DNA of 64,000 bases, taken from Streptomyces cellulosae. Lineage in GTDB: Bacteria > Actinomycetota > Actinomycetes > Streptomycetales > Streptomycetaceae. Under the pieces are notes generated by a model, which made no database searches, was not told the DNA's origin, and saw only the letters and a list, made by a program, of their open reading frames with translations. Location of the stretch: contig BNBH01000033.1 in NCBI GenBank assembly GCA_014655195.1, forward strand, positions 21,107-85,106, written 5' to 3'. This document shows, one piece after another, positions 1 through 8,142 of the stretch. A program made the translations under genes and the position numbers. Every line of letters begins with the position of its first letter. Position 1 is the first letter of the stretch.

Positions 1-237
1 CGCTTCTACGCACCTGAAGTGAGCGTCGAGAAGGACGGGACGGCGTCGCTCAGTTATTGCGAGGACCAGGGCAGGGCCTATGTGAAGTACCTCGAGACGG
101 GTGAGATCAAGAAGACCGAGGTGACGGCCAAGAGCTACGTGATCTACCACACCTCGCTGAAAAGGGACGAGGACAGGGGTGTGTGGGTGATCCAGAAGAT
201 CGTTTCGCAGTCCGGGAGCGAGAAGTGCAGGCCCTGA
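1..237 (+). CDS. C-terminal end of a lipoprotein-like protein (5' end outside window)
   Basis: The frame is open from the first base and stops at 235-237, so only about the last 78 residues are present. The visible tail (SYCEDQGRAYVKY, then VWVIQKIVSQSGSEKC) aligns residue by residue with the tail of the lipoprotein that starts at 364 (VYCEDQSKAFDMY, VWVVTKLLSQRGSDKC). The two are therefore tandem paralogues. The full protein is probably an exported lipoprotein of about 220 residues with two conserved cysteines near the end, although the signal peptide is not in the window. The function is unknown. Confidence 0.75.
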   Translation, partial: RFYAPEVSVEKDGTASLSYCEDQGRAYVKYLETGEIKKTEVTAKSYVIYHTSLKRDEDRGVWVIQKIVSQSGSEKCRP

Positions 238-363
238 CGCGGCTTCGCGTCCCAATTCGGTATTAGCTGTGTTGCAGTTGACCCATTCGCTCTGGTGTCG
301 CACTGCGCCCGCTGGATAGCGTTGGCCCGCTGATGTGACGCCTCGCCCCACCGGGAGCCGACT

Positions 364-1023
364 GTGAACCGCCGTCCCACCCTGCTCGCAGCGCTTGCGC
401 TGACCGCCACCGCGGCCCTGACGCTGTCCGCGTGCGGAAGCGACGACGACTCTCCCGCGAAGGACAAGGACACGATCGCGGGAGCGGACACGGGAGGCAA
501 GAAGTCGGCCTCGCCCACCACCTCCGCCCCGGCGTCGGACGACCGCCCGAAGATCGAGCTGCCCGGCGACCTCTCCTACACCTTCGACTGGCCGAAGACC
601 GGAGACAAGGAGAAGGACGCGGTCCTGGCCGACAGCGAGCAGTCCATCAAGGCGGTGGACATGGCCATCGTCAACCAGGACCCCTTGGACAAGGCATACC
701 TCTACTACTACGAGGGCGAAGCGGCCGCCAACACGGAAGACTTCATCAAGGCATACGTCGACGCGAAGGCACGGGTGACGGGGGCGTACAGCTACTACGA
801 CGCCGACGTACAGGTGAGTGGTCAGGATGCTGCGTCCCTCGTGTACTGCGAGGACCAGAGCAAGGCCTTCGACATGTACCTCAAGGACAAGAAGGTCAAC
901 AAAACACCTGTCACCAAGAACAGTTACGTGCTGTACAGCACGAAACTGCGCAAGAACGAAAAGGGCGTCTGGGTCGTCACCAAGCTGCTGTCTCAGAGGG
1001 GGAGTGACAAGTGCCAGCGTTGA
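364..1023 (+). CDS. lipoprotein of unknown function, tandem paralogue
   Basis: This is a 219-residue protein with a GTG start after a GGGAG-like site. The N-terminus is a lipoprotein signal (basic start, hydrophobic alanine/leucine run, lipobox LSAC at about residue 24), followed by a Ser/Thr/Asp-rich linker and a globular domain from about residue 65. The tail carries the motif YCEDQ and a final KCQR, shared with the preceding partial gene, and the two late cysteines could form a disulphide outside the membrane. The stop overlaps the next start by 13 bases, which suggests translational coupling to the secreted protein at 1011. No enzymatic motif is visible and no function is assigned. Confidence 0.8.
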   Translation: MNRRPTLLAALALTATAALTLSACGSDDDSPAKDKDTIAGADTGGKKSASPTTSAPASDDRPKIELPGDLSYTFDWPKTGDKEKDAVLADSEQSIKAVDMAIVNQDPLDKAYLYYYEGEAAANTEDFIKAYVDAKARVTGAYSYYDADVQVSGQDAASLVYCEDQSKAFDMYLKDKKVNKTPVTKNSYVLYSTKLRKNEKGVWVVTKLLSQRGSDKCQR

Positions 1024-2048
1024 GCCCGACGACGCGAGTTCTGACGACAACGGCCGTGATCGGAGCAGTGCTGCTGAGCGGTACGCCCGCCATGGCCGAC
1101 AACGTGATCGGTGGTGGCTCGCAGAACCCACCGCCCAAGGTGTCGGGAGACGCCGGTCCCGACGGAACGCTGTCCGCCGGTGTCGTCGTGTTCGACCGGT
1201 CGAAGAACGGGTCGGGTCCGAAGGCCGGCCCCGTCACCTCCGCCACCACCTGGACCCCGCCCGCCTGCTACTACGCTCCGAAGTACACCCCGGAGCAGCT
1301 GCAGAAGCATCTGGAGCCGATCTGGGAGGCGGAGAGCACGGGGTACGAGTGGGATGCCGCGCAGCGCAAGCGGTATGTCGAGGGTGAGCCCTACAAGGAC
1401 TTCAACAAGGAGAAGGCCGGCGAGGGCTACTGGTGGGACTCCTACGTCACGCCGGGCCGGATCGGGGATCCGGGGGCGCTCGACTGCGATGACCCCGTCT
1501 TCTGGGTGGACACCAACGACGACCCGCCCGCCGACATCCAGCAGGCCATCACTCCGGAGATGCTGGCGCAGCTCGCCTATGCCGAGATTCGCGTCCCCAC
1601 GACCGAGGTGGACCTCGCTCCGGACGGGGAGACCAAGGTGAACCTGCCGACCTGGATGTGGCTGGACGGAGCGGACTTCAAGCCGGTCTCGGTCACGGCG
1701 TCCGTGCCGCTGCTCGGCATCCAGGCGACCACCACGGCCGTACCGGTGTCCGTGCGGATCGAGCCGGGCACCTCCGACGCGGAGACGTATCCGGCCTCCG
1801 GCGTCTGCGAGATCGACAACGGCCGTATCGGTGAGCCGTACGCCAAGGGCAAGGCGAACCGTACGCCGCCGTGCGGTGTGAAGTACCTGCGCTCTTCGGG
1901 CGACGACGCCTACAAGCTCCAGGCCACGGTGACGTGGAAGATCCACTGGACCGGCACCGGAGTCGCCGGTCAGCGGCCGCTCCCGGACGGCACGTTCGGC
2001 GGAGAGCAGGACGTCACCGTCCAGGAGATCCAGGCCGTCAACCGCTGA
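1011..2048 (+). CDS. secreted protein of unknown function, coupled to lipoprotein
   Basis: This is a 345-residue protein with a GTG start inside the end of the lipoprotein gene (13-bp overlap). Residues 1-29 are a Sec signal peptide ending AMA before DN, so the mature protein is exported. The body is rich in Trp, Tyr, Pro and Asp and contains four cysteines, which fits an extracellular beta-rich protein, but I recognise no catalytic motif. The overlap with a lipoprotein suggests that the two act together at the cell surface, for example as an anchored and a free partner. That is inference from position only. Confidence 0.75.
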   Translation: MPALSPTTRVLTTTAVIGAVLLSGTPAMADNVIGGGSQNPPPKVSGDAGPDGTLSAGVVVFDRSKNGSGPKAGPVTSATTWTPPACYYAPKYTPEQLQKHLEPIWEAESTGYEWDAAQRKRYVEGEPYKDFNKEKAGEGYWWDSYVTPGRIGDPGALDCDDPVFWVDTNDDPPADIQQAITPEMLAQLAYAEIRVPTTEVDLAPDGETKVNLPTWMWLDGADFKPVSVTASVPLLGIQATTTAVPVSVRIEPGTSDAETYPASGVCEIDNGRIGEPYAKGKANRTPPCGVKYLRSSGDDAYKLQATVTWKIHWTGTGVAGQRPLPDGTFGGEQDVTVQEIQAVNR

Positions 2049-2132
2049 CCGCCCGCACACCACGACCCCCGCCCCCGCCCCCGCCCCGGCGCCGGTTTGC
2101 CGGGGCGGGCCCCCGTGGGTAGGTACATCCGC

Positions 2133-3011
2133 ATGACGACGACCCTCGGTGCCGTGTTCCGCCCCCAGCTCGCCCCCGAGCGCCTCCGCCCCGTCGTGCG
2201 TGCCGCCGACACCGCCGGGCTCGACGAGCTGTGGCTGTGGGAGGACTGCTTCCGGGAGGGCGGCATCTCCACCGGCGCCGCCGCCCTCGCGTGGAGCGAG
2301 CGGCTCCGCGTCGGCATCGGGCTGCTGCCCGTCCCCCTGCGGAACGTCGCCGTCACCGCCATGGAGGCCGCCTCCCTGCACCGGATGTTCCCCGGCCGCC
2401 CCGTCCTCGGCGTCGGGCACGGCGTGCAGGACTGGATGGGGCAGGTAGGCGCCCGCGTCGAGTCGCCCCTCACCCTGCTCCGCGAGCATCTCCTCGCCCT
2501 CCGCGCCCTGCTGGCCGGCGAGACGGTCACCACCAAGGGCCGTTACGTCTCCCTCGACGACGTCACGCTCGACTGGCCCCCGCCCGGCCCCGTCGACGTC
2601 CTGGCCGGCGGCATGGGACCCCGTACCGTACGGCTCACCGGCGAGGCCGCCGACGGCACCATCCTCACCGCCGACACCTCCGCCGACGGCGTCCGGCAGG
2701 CCTGCCGGCTGATCCGGGAGGGCCGTGTCGCGGCGGGACGTGACCCGGACGGCCACCGCGTCGTCGTCTATCTGCTCACCGCGACCGGCGACGGGGCGCG
2801 CGAGCGGCTGGAGGCAGAGCTGGTCGCCGAAGGGCACGCCGCCGACGCCGACCTCGGGGTCTCCGGGGACGCCCACGCCGTCGCCGACGCCGTACGGCGG
2901 CTGGCCGAGGCCGGCGCCGGCACGGTCGTCCTCCAGCCCACCGGCGACGAACCCGACCCCGCGGGCTTCGTGCGCTTCGCCGCCGAGGACGTACGGCCAC
3001 TTCTCACATAG
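2133..3011 (+). CDS. LLM-class (luciferase-like) flavin-dependent oxidoreductase
   Basis: This is a 292-residue protein of the bacterial luciferase-like monooxygenase/F420 reductase fold. It shows the usual opening (GAVFRPQLAPERL, ADTAGLDELWLWED), the strand LRVGIGLLPVPLRN and the segment GRPVLGVGHGVQDWMGQVG seen in F420- or FMN-dependent LLM proteins. The substrate is not predictable. ATG 2133 was chosen because a TAGGTA element ends seven bases upstream, which fits a leaderless transcript, and the family N-terminus begins right there. A GTG at 2097 would add 12 residues without homology. The gene lies 61 bp before a methyltransferase on the same strand. Confidence 0.85.
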   Translation: MTTTLGAVFRPQLAPERLRPVVRAADTAGLDELWLWEDCFREGGISTGAAALAWSERLRVGIGLLPVPLRNVAVTAMEAASLHRMFPGRPVLGVGHGVQDWMGQVGARVESPLTLLREHLLALRALLAGETVTTKGRYVSLDDVTLDWPPPGPVDVLAGGMGPRTVRLTGEAADGTILTADTSADGVRQACRLIREGRVAAGRDPDGHRVVVYLLTATGDGARERLEAELVAEGHAADADLGVSGDAHAVADAVRRLAEAGAGTVVLQPTGDEPDPAGFVRFAAEDVRPLLT

Positions 3012-3072
3012 ACCGGAAGCCCCCGGGAAAAGCACGCGACGAGCCGCCCCCGCCTCCGGCATCCTCACCCGC

Positions 3073-3885
3073 ATGACCCAGTCCCTGCCCCAGCCCCAGC
3101 CTCAACCCCGCACCGAGACCCGTACGTTCGACGACCTCCTCGCCGAAGGCGCCTCCGTGCCCACCGAGGGGTGGGACTTCTCCTGGTTCGAGGGGCGCGC
3201 CACCGAGGCCCGGCCGTCCTGGGGGTACGCCACCAGCGTCGCCGGCCGGCTGGGCACGGTGGGCGGGCCCGTGCTCGACGTCCAGACCGGCGGGGGAGAG
3301 GTCCTCGCGTTCGCCCTCGGCCGGGCGTCCCGGCGGCCCCCGCTGGTCGCCGCCACCGAGGGCTGGCCGCCCAACGTCCGCAAGGCGGCGCACACACTCC
3401 GGCCGTACGGCGCCACCGTCGTCGCGGCGGCCGAGGACGCCCCGCTGCCCTTCGCCGACGCGTCCTTCTCCCTCGTCACCAGCCGGCACCCCGTCCGGCC
3501 GCACTGGTACGAGATCGCCCGGGTGCTCCGGCCCGGCGGTACGTACCTCGCCCAGCACGTCGGGCCCGCCAGCGCCTTCGAACTCGTCGAGTACTTCCTC
3601 GGCCCGCTCCCCGAGGAGAGCCGCACCGCGCGCGACCCCGAGCGGGAGCGGAGGGACGCCGAGGCGGCCGGTCTCGAGGTCGTGGATCTGCGGGCCGAGC
3701 GGCTGCGCATGGAGTTCCACGACATCGCCGCAGTCGTGCACTTCCTGCGCAAGGTGATCTGGATGGTCCCCGGCTTCACCGTCGAGGAGTACCGGCCGCG
3801 GCTGCGGGAGCTGCACGAGCGGATCGGGGCCGAGGGGTCCTTCGTCGCCCACAGCTCACGGCACCTCGTCGAAGCCCGCAGGTGA
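3073..3885 (+). CDS. class I SAM-dependent methyltransferase
   Basis: This is a 270-residue protein. The Rossmann core shows VLDVQTGGGEVL (motif I, about residues 73-84), an acidic end of strand 2 in VAATEGWP, EDAPLPFADASFSLVTSRHPV (motif II/III region) and the RVLRPGGTYLAQHVGP step typical of UbiE/Methyltransf_11 proteins. The usual Gly-x-Gly of motif I is present as TGGGE. The N-terminus has a PQPQPQP stretch, so the start is slightly uncertain. The substrate is unknown. It follows the LLM oxidoreductase on the same strand and may be co-transcribed. Confidence 0.85.
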   Translation: MTQSLPQPQPQPRTETRTFDDLLAEGASVPTEGWDFSWFEGRATEARPSWGYATSVAGRLGTVGGPVLDVQTGGGEVLAFALGRASRRPPLVAATEGWPPNVRKAAHTLRPYGATVVAAAEDAPLPFADASFSLVTSRHPVRPHWYEIARVLRPGGTYLAQHVGPASAFELVEYFLGPLPEESRTARDPERERRDAEAAGLEVVDLRAERLRMEFHDIAAVVHFLRKVIWMVPGFTVEEYRPRLRELHERIGAEGSFVAHSSRHLVEARR

Positions 3886-4329
3886 GAGGCTCGCGCCCGC
3901 GATCCACGCGCGTAGTGTCCGCATCGTTACGGTTGAGGGCTGGTCTCCGCGGCGGCGCATCGCTTAGGTTCGGACCAATGATTCGCGCGAGCAAAGCTGC
4001 GCGGAAGGGTCACCGCGCAGTGGAGGGGGCTGCGCGGTGCCCGCACCTTCCCGCCCCCGCGATCACCCCCCGCTCCTCTTCTCCCCGTCTCCGGGTCAAG
4101 CCGCGGCCCCTTGGGGGTCACCCGTCGGAGGGACGGCCGGAAGAGTGGCCGGAAAGGTGCAGGGTTGGTGTCACACCGTGCACAGAGTCCCCTCAGCACT
4201 CATTTTCCGCGCGATTTCGCCGGGTTTCAGCCACAAAGACCCCCTGAATCGGCCCCTCCGAGGGCATCCGGGCGTCGCCGGGCGATTCCGGAGCGTAGTT
4301 GTCTCGCGCCGATGCACGCAGCATCACTT
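3886..4329 (+). other. intergenic region upstream of candidate small RNA
   Basis: This stretch has no convincing gene. It contains a 10-bp hairpin (arms 4011-4020 and 4030-4039, loop TGGAGGGGG) and a short open frame from ATG 3978 to 4247 whose product (89 residues) has no recognisable features and poor codon pattern. The base composition is less GC-biased after 4180, consistent with regulatory rather than coding sequence leading into the small RNA at 4330. Confidence 0.5.
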
Positions 4330-4398
4330 ACGAAGGGTTATGGTGGAAACCCCCCCTCGGGCCGGTCCGTCTCCCCCCCACGGACCGGCCCGTTTTTT
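4330..4398 (+). ncRNA. candidate 6C-type small RNA ending in an intrinsic terminator
   Basis: Two cytosine runs of seven (4350-4356 and 4373-4379) lie 16 bases apart. The second sits in the loop of a perfect 12-bp stem (4359-4370 paired with 4380-4391), followed at once by GTTTTTTG, which is a textbook Rho-independent terminator and unusual for Streptomyces. The actinobacterial 6C RNA family is defined by two hairpins with C-rich loops. The first hairpin is less clear here (GGGTT/AACCC at 4335-4352), so the assignment is tentative. The 5' end is not fixed; TTATGG at 4338-4343 or an element further upstream could be the promoter. It could instead be only a terminator with a C-rich loop. Confidence 0.45.
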
Positions 4399-4400
4399 GC

Positions 4401-4460
4401 CCGCCGTCCCACGCGGTGCGTCCGCCGTCCCACGCGGTGCGTCCGCCGTCCCACGCGGCC
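4401..4460. repeat. 21-bp direct repeat, almost three copies
   Basis: The unit CCGCCGTCCCACGCGGTGCG plus T runs head to tail at 4401-4421, 4422-4442 and, truncated, 4443-4460. It lies between the small-RNA terminator and the start of the next gene, so it may have arisen by replication slippage. No protein is encoded. Confidence 0.8.
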
Positions 4461-4479
4461 CGCTGGCTAGAGTCGCGCC

Positions 4480-5043
4480 ATGTCGAACGAGCATCCGACA
4501 CCGCCCCCTCAGCAGTCTCCCGGCACCCCAGGTCCGTACGGCCGGCCCAGCACCCCTTCCCCATACGGACAGCCCTACGGTCAGTCCTACGGACAGCCCG
4601 GCCCTCCACATCCCTACGCCCAGCCCCCGTACGCCCAGCCCCCGTACGCCCCACCCCTCCCCGCCGGCATGCCCGGCCCCGTCCGCGCCGCGCAGATCGT
4701 GATCTTCGCGACGTTCGGGATCGGCGTCCTGCTGACCGTCCTCGTCGCGGCCGACTTCGGAGCCCGTGAGTCCGGCCGCTTCTTCAGCAGCTACCTGATG
4801 CCCACCGTGCTCCTCGTGCCGGCGCTCCGCTTCCGCACCGCGGGCAACGGCGTGCGCGTGGCCTCGATCGTGCTGGCGAGCCTGCAGATCGTCTTCGCGC
4901 TCAGCGGCGCCGCCCGCGGCATCCCGTTCGGCGTCCTGCCGGCCGGCACCGGCATCGCCGTCCTGGTGCTGCTGTGCCAGACGTCGGCCAAGCAGTGGTT
5001 CCGGCGGCAGCACACAAACGGCGTGCGGCAGCAGTACAGCTGA
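4480..5043 (+). CDS. proline-rich membrane protein of unknown function
   Basis: This is a 187-residue protein. Residues 1-65 are Pro/Tyr/Gly/Gln-rich with repeats of YGQP and YAQPPYA, a disordered cytoplasmic tail common in Streptomyces membrane proteins. From about residue 68 there are three to four membrane segments (AAQIVIFATFGIGVLLTVLVA, then YLMPTVLLVPALRF, IVLASLQIVFAL and GVLPAGTGIAVLVLLC). The start ATG is six bases after TAGAGT (4468-4473), which suggests a leaderless transcript. The role is unknown. Confidence 0.75.
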   Translation: MSNEHPTPPPQQSPGTPGPYGRPSTPSPYGQPYGQSYGQPGPPHPYAQPPYAQPPYAPPLPAGMPGPVRAAQIVIFATFGIGVLLTVLVAADFGARESGRFFSSYLMPTVLLVPALRFRTAGNGVRVASIVLASLQIVFALSGAARGIPFGVLPAGTGIAVLVLLCQTSAKQWFRRQHTNGVRQQYS

Positions 5044-5214
5044 CAAAAGCGCGCCAGACCGGACGTTGGGGACCCCCGCCCCGGCAGGGGTACGCTTCGC
5101 CTCTGGGGACCGCCATACGGGCAGGGACCGCCCGCGGCCGAGACCGGGCCGCTTGCCGCGCGACGCGGCTGGGTGCCGCGCCTGTCCGATCCGTACGGAG
5201 GGGCTGACGATCAC

Positions 5215-5988
5215 GTGAACCTGCGCGACAAGCTGCGGAGCCTGCTGGTCAGGCTGTACGCGCGCCGGGTGGAAGGCCACCTGGACACCGCTCAGGTGCC
5301 GAAGCACATCGGCGTCATCATGGACGGCAACCGCCGCTGGGCGAAGGCCGCGGGTTCCAGCACGGTGCACGGCCACCGGGCCGGTGCCGAGAAGATCGAG
5401 GAGTTCCTCGGCTGGTGCTCCGAGACGGACGTCGAGGTGGTCACCCTGTGGCTGCTGTCGACGGACAACTTCGACCGGCCCAAGGAGGAACTGGTCCCGC
5501 TCCTCGGCATCATCGAGGACGTGGTCCGCACCCTCGCCGCCGACGGACGCTGGCGGGTCCACCATGTGGGCACCCTCGACCTGCTGCCCTCCGGGATGCA
5601 GACGGTCCTGAAGGAAGCGGAAGCGGCCACGGCGCACGTCGACGGGATAGTCGTCAACGTCGCCATCGGATACGGCGGACGCCAGGAGATCGCCGACGCC
5701 GTGCGCTCCATGCTCCACGAGGCCCACGACAAGGGCGTCCCGATGGACGAGCTCGCCGAGTCCGTGGACGTCGACATGATCGGACGTCACCTCTACACCA
5801 AGGCGCAGCCCGACCCGGACCTCGTCATCCGCACCAGCGGCGAGCAGCGGCTGTCCGGATTCATGCTCTGGCAGACGGCCCACTCGGAGTACTACTTCTG
5901 CGAGGTCTTCTGGCCGGCCTTCCGCAAGGTGGACTTCCTGCGCGCCCTGCGTGACTACGCGGCCCGCCACCGCCGCTTCGGCGGCTGA
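5215..5988 (+). CDS. isoprenyl transferase (cis-prenyl diphosphate synthase, short-chain Z-FPP type)
   Basis: This is a 257-residue cis-prenyltransferase. IGVIMDGNRRWAKAAG (about residues 34-49) holds the catalytic Asp that binds the allylic diphosphate. DLVIRTSGEQRLSGF near residue 205 is the family signature for isopentenyl diphosphate, and YGGR follows. The sequence LSTDNFDRP, the SGEQRLS box and the ending LRALRDYAARHR resemble, from memory, M. tuberculosis Rv1086, which makes (2Z,6E)-farnesyl diphosphate, rather than the long-chain undecaprenyl or decaprenyl enzymes. The product length is inference. GTG 5215 was chosen over an upstream in-frame start at 5173 because GGAGGGG lies 10-15 bases before it. 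Confidence 0.9.
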   Translation: MNLRDKLRSLLVRLYARRVEGHLDTAQVPKHIGVIMDGNRRWAKAAGSSTVHGHRAGAEKIEEFLGWCSETDVEVVTLWLLSTDNFDRPKEELVPLLGIIEDVVRTLAADGRWRVHHVGTLDLLPSGMQTVLKEAEAATAHVDGIVVNVAIGYGGRQEIADAVRSMLHEAHDKGVPMDELAESVDVDMIGRHLYTKAQPDPDLVIRTSGEQRLSGFMLWQTAHSEYYFCEVFWPAFRKVDFLRALRDYAARHRRFGG

Positions 5989-6396
5989 ACGCGCCCCACC
6001 CCTTGTTCACGGCCACCGCGCCACCTCGTGACCGTGTGACCGCGCCACCGCGTGACCGCGTGGCGCCCCCGCGTCACCTCGCGCCACCCCGCGCCCCCCG
6101 TGTGTCACCAGCGGTCACGCGCCGTTCACCGGCGCGCCGTCGAGGGTCGTGGCATGGCAGCGCTTGTTCGAGGGCATAACTCAGTCAGGTCGACGCCCGA
6201 ACCACGGGTGTCGGATCTCAGCGGACGGCACGGGAGCCGTCCGCCCGGGAGGCCCTTTGCACCAGCCCGACCGTGCGGTCACGGCACGGAAGAAGCGGCG
6301 GAGGGCCGGTTCTCGGCCCGTCGTGCATCAGGGCCGTCGACCGGTCCAGCTCCGCCTCGTCGCTCCCCGACCTCATCCGAGGGGGTTCGTCCTTCC
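5989..6396 (+). other. leader/intergenic region before the phoH-family gene
   Basis: The first 130 bases are low-complexity GC sequence made of repeated CGCGCCACC/CGTGACC blocks. An 8-bp hairpin (6222-6229 with 6236-6243, loop ACGGGA) lies about 150 bases before the start of the next gene and could belong to its mRNA leader. The frame of the next gene is open through this stretch, but the residues look random and have no homology pattern. Confidence 0.5.
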
Positions 6397-7722
6397 GTGG
6401 TGACCAGCGCAAAGCGCCACAAGCCAGACCGGCGCACCTACGTTCTCGACACCAGCGTCCTGCTGGCCGACCCCCATGCCCCCAGCCGCTTCGACGAGCA
6501 CGAGGTCGTGCTCCCCGTCGTCGTGGTGACGGAGCTGGAAGCCAAGCGGAACCATCCCGAGCTCGGCTACTTCGCCCGCCAGGCCCTGCGCCTGCTGGAC
6601 GACTACCGGGTGCGGTACGGCCGTCTCGACGCCCCCATCCCGACCGGGGACCTCGGCGGAACCCTGAGGGTCGAGCTCAACCACTCGGACCCCGGCGTGC
6701 TGCCCAGCGGCTACCGCCTGGGGGACAACGACTCCCGCATCCTCGCGGTCGCCCGCAATCTGCAGGCGGAGGGGTTCGACGTCACCGTCGTCTCCAAGGA
6801 CCTGCCGCTCAGGATCAAGGCGTCCTCCGTGGGCCTTCTCGCCGAGGAGTACCGCGCGGAGCTCGCCATCACGGACTCCTCCGGCTGGACCGGAATGTCC
6901 GAACTGACCCTGCCCGGCGAGCAGGTGGACATCCTTTTCGAGGAAGGCCACGTCCACGTGCCCGAGGCGGCCGAGCTGCCCGTGCACACCGGCCTGACCA
7001 TCCAGTCCGAGCGCGGCAAGGCGCTCGGCCGGGTCACCCCGGAGGGCAACGTCCGCCTGGTCCGCGGCGACCGGGAGGCGTTCGGCATCAAGGGCCGCAG
7101 CGCCGAGCAGCGGATCGCGCTCGACCTGCTGCTCGACCCGGACGTCGGGATCGTGTCCATGGGCGGCCGGGCCGGCACCGGCAAGTCCGCGCTCGCGCTG
7201 TGCGCGGGTCTGGAGGCCGTGCTGGAGCGGCGGCAGCACCAGAAGGTGATGGTCTTCCGTCCGCTGTACGCGGTGGGCGGGCAGGAGCTGGGCTATCTGC
7301 CCGGCACCGAGGCCGAGAAGATGAGCCCCTGGGCGCAGGCCGTGTTCGACACGCTGTCGGCGGTCACCAGCCGGGAGGTCATCGAGGAGGTCACCGCGCG
7401 CGGCATGCTGGAGGTCCTGCCGCTCACCCACATCCGGGGCCGCTCGCTCCACGACGCGTTCGTGATCGTGGACGAGGCCCAGTCGCTGGAGCGGAACGTC
7501 CTGTTGACCGTTCTGTCCCGGATCGGGGCCAATTCCCGGGTCGTCCTGACGCACGACGTGGCGCAGCGGGACAATCTGAGGGTCGGCCGATACGACGGGG
7601 TGGTCGCCGTCGTCGAGAAACTGAAGGGGCATCCGCTGTTCGCCCACGTGACCCTCAACAGGTCCGAGAGGTCCCAGATCGCGGCCCTTGTGACCGAAAT
7701 GCTCGAAGACGGTCACATCTGA
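6397..7722 (+). CDS. PIN-PhoH family ATPase/RNase (PhoH2-like)
   Basis: This is a 441-residue two-domain protein. Residues 10-150 form a PIN nuclease domain (YVLDTSVLLADP with the first catalytic Asp, VTELEAKRNHPELG, and GDNDSRIL with further acidic ligands). From about residue 240 comes the PhoH ATPase with Walker A GGRAGTGKSALA, Walker B AFVIVDEAQSL and the arginine-bearing end LNRSERSQIAALV. In mycobacteria such PhoH2 proteins are reported to unwind and cleave RNA. The start GTG 6397 has GAGGGGG 11 bases upstream. It stands alone, about 400 bp from its neighbours on both sides. Confidence 0.92.
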   Translation: MVTSAKRHKPDRRTYVLDTSVLLADPHAPSRFDEHEVVLPVVVVTELEAKRNHPELGYFARQALRLLDDYRVRYGRLDAPIPTGDLGGTLRVELNHSDPGVLPSGYRLGDNDSRILAVARNLQAEGFDVTVVSKDLPLRIKASSVGLLAEEYRAELAITDSSGWTGMSELTLPGEQVDILFEEGHVHVPEAAELPVHTGLTIQSERGKALGRVTPEGNVRLVRGDREAFGIKGRSAEQRIALDLLLDPDVGIVSMGGRAGTGKSALALCAGLEAVLERRQHQKVMVFRPLYAVGGQELGYLPGTEAEKMSPWAQAVFDTLSAVTSREVIEEVTARGMLEVLPLTHIRGRSLHDAFVIVDEAQSLERNVLLTVLSRIGANSRVVLTHDVAQRDNLRVGRYDGVVAVVEKLKGHPLFAHVTLNRSERSQIAALVTEMLEDGHI

Positions 7723-8142
7723 CCCTCGCGTCCCAACGCGGGTGTATTACGCGGGAGTTGGCGCCGTCCGGGAAAGGCGTAGAGCCTAGCCGGGCGGCGT
7801 CGGCGCGTGTATGGCTTTCCGGTAATCCCCAGGGCCAAACGACATGTGAGCTTTCACACGCAACAGAGAATTGCCTTGCGCCGCCCGGTTACGGCAGAGT
7901 CTCACTCCTGTCAGGCCCCGCATACGACACAGCTGTACCCCCAGCGGTGCAGAACCACAGAAGAACACCCTTTCAACTCCATAGCCTCGTCGTATGCCGC
8001 CCGAGCACCACGCGGCGCTCCTGTCGAAGGAGTTGCCCACCGGGCCCGCGCCTCCCGTGACCCGTAGTTGGGGAGGCCAGTGTCAGGGGCACGATTGCGT
8101 CCGCGAGGGTCACCGAAGCGGGCGATGCTGGAAGGAAACCGT
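7723..8142 (+). other. intergenic leader before a secreted transglycosylase-like gene
   Basis: This 420-bp gap has lower GC in its middle (about 7830-7990) and no coding pattern. A c-di-AMP (ydaO-type) riboswitch often precedes cell-wall hydrolase genes in Streptomyces, so I looked for its conserved 3' end and did not find it. A conventional promoter and leader are likely but not resolvable by eye. Confidence 0.4.

Noticed and set aside
993..3074. A 693-residue minus-strand open frame
   Set aside because: It lies opposite the secreted protein and LLM oxidoreductase genes and its translation is Gly/Arg/Val-rich without motifs.
3978..4247. Eighty-nine-residue open frame between the methyltransferase gene and the small RNA
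   Set aside because: It has no ribosome site, no motif and an irregular codon pattern, and part of it forms a hairpin.
7723..8142. c-di-AMP (ydaO) riboswitch before the transglycosylase-like gene
   Set aside because: The conserved 3' segment of that riboswitch was not found in the leader, so gene context alone is not enough.
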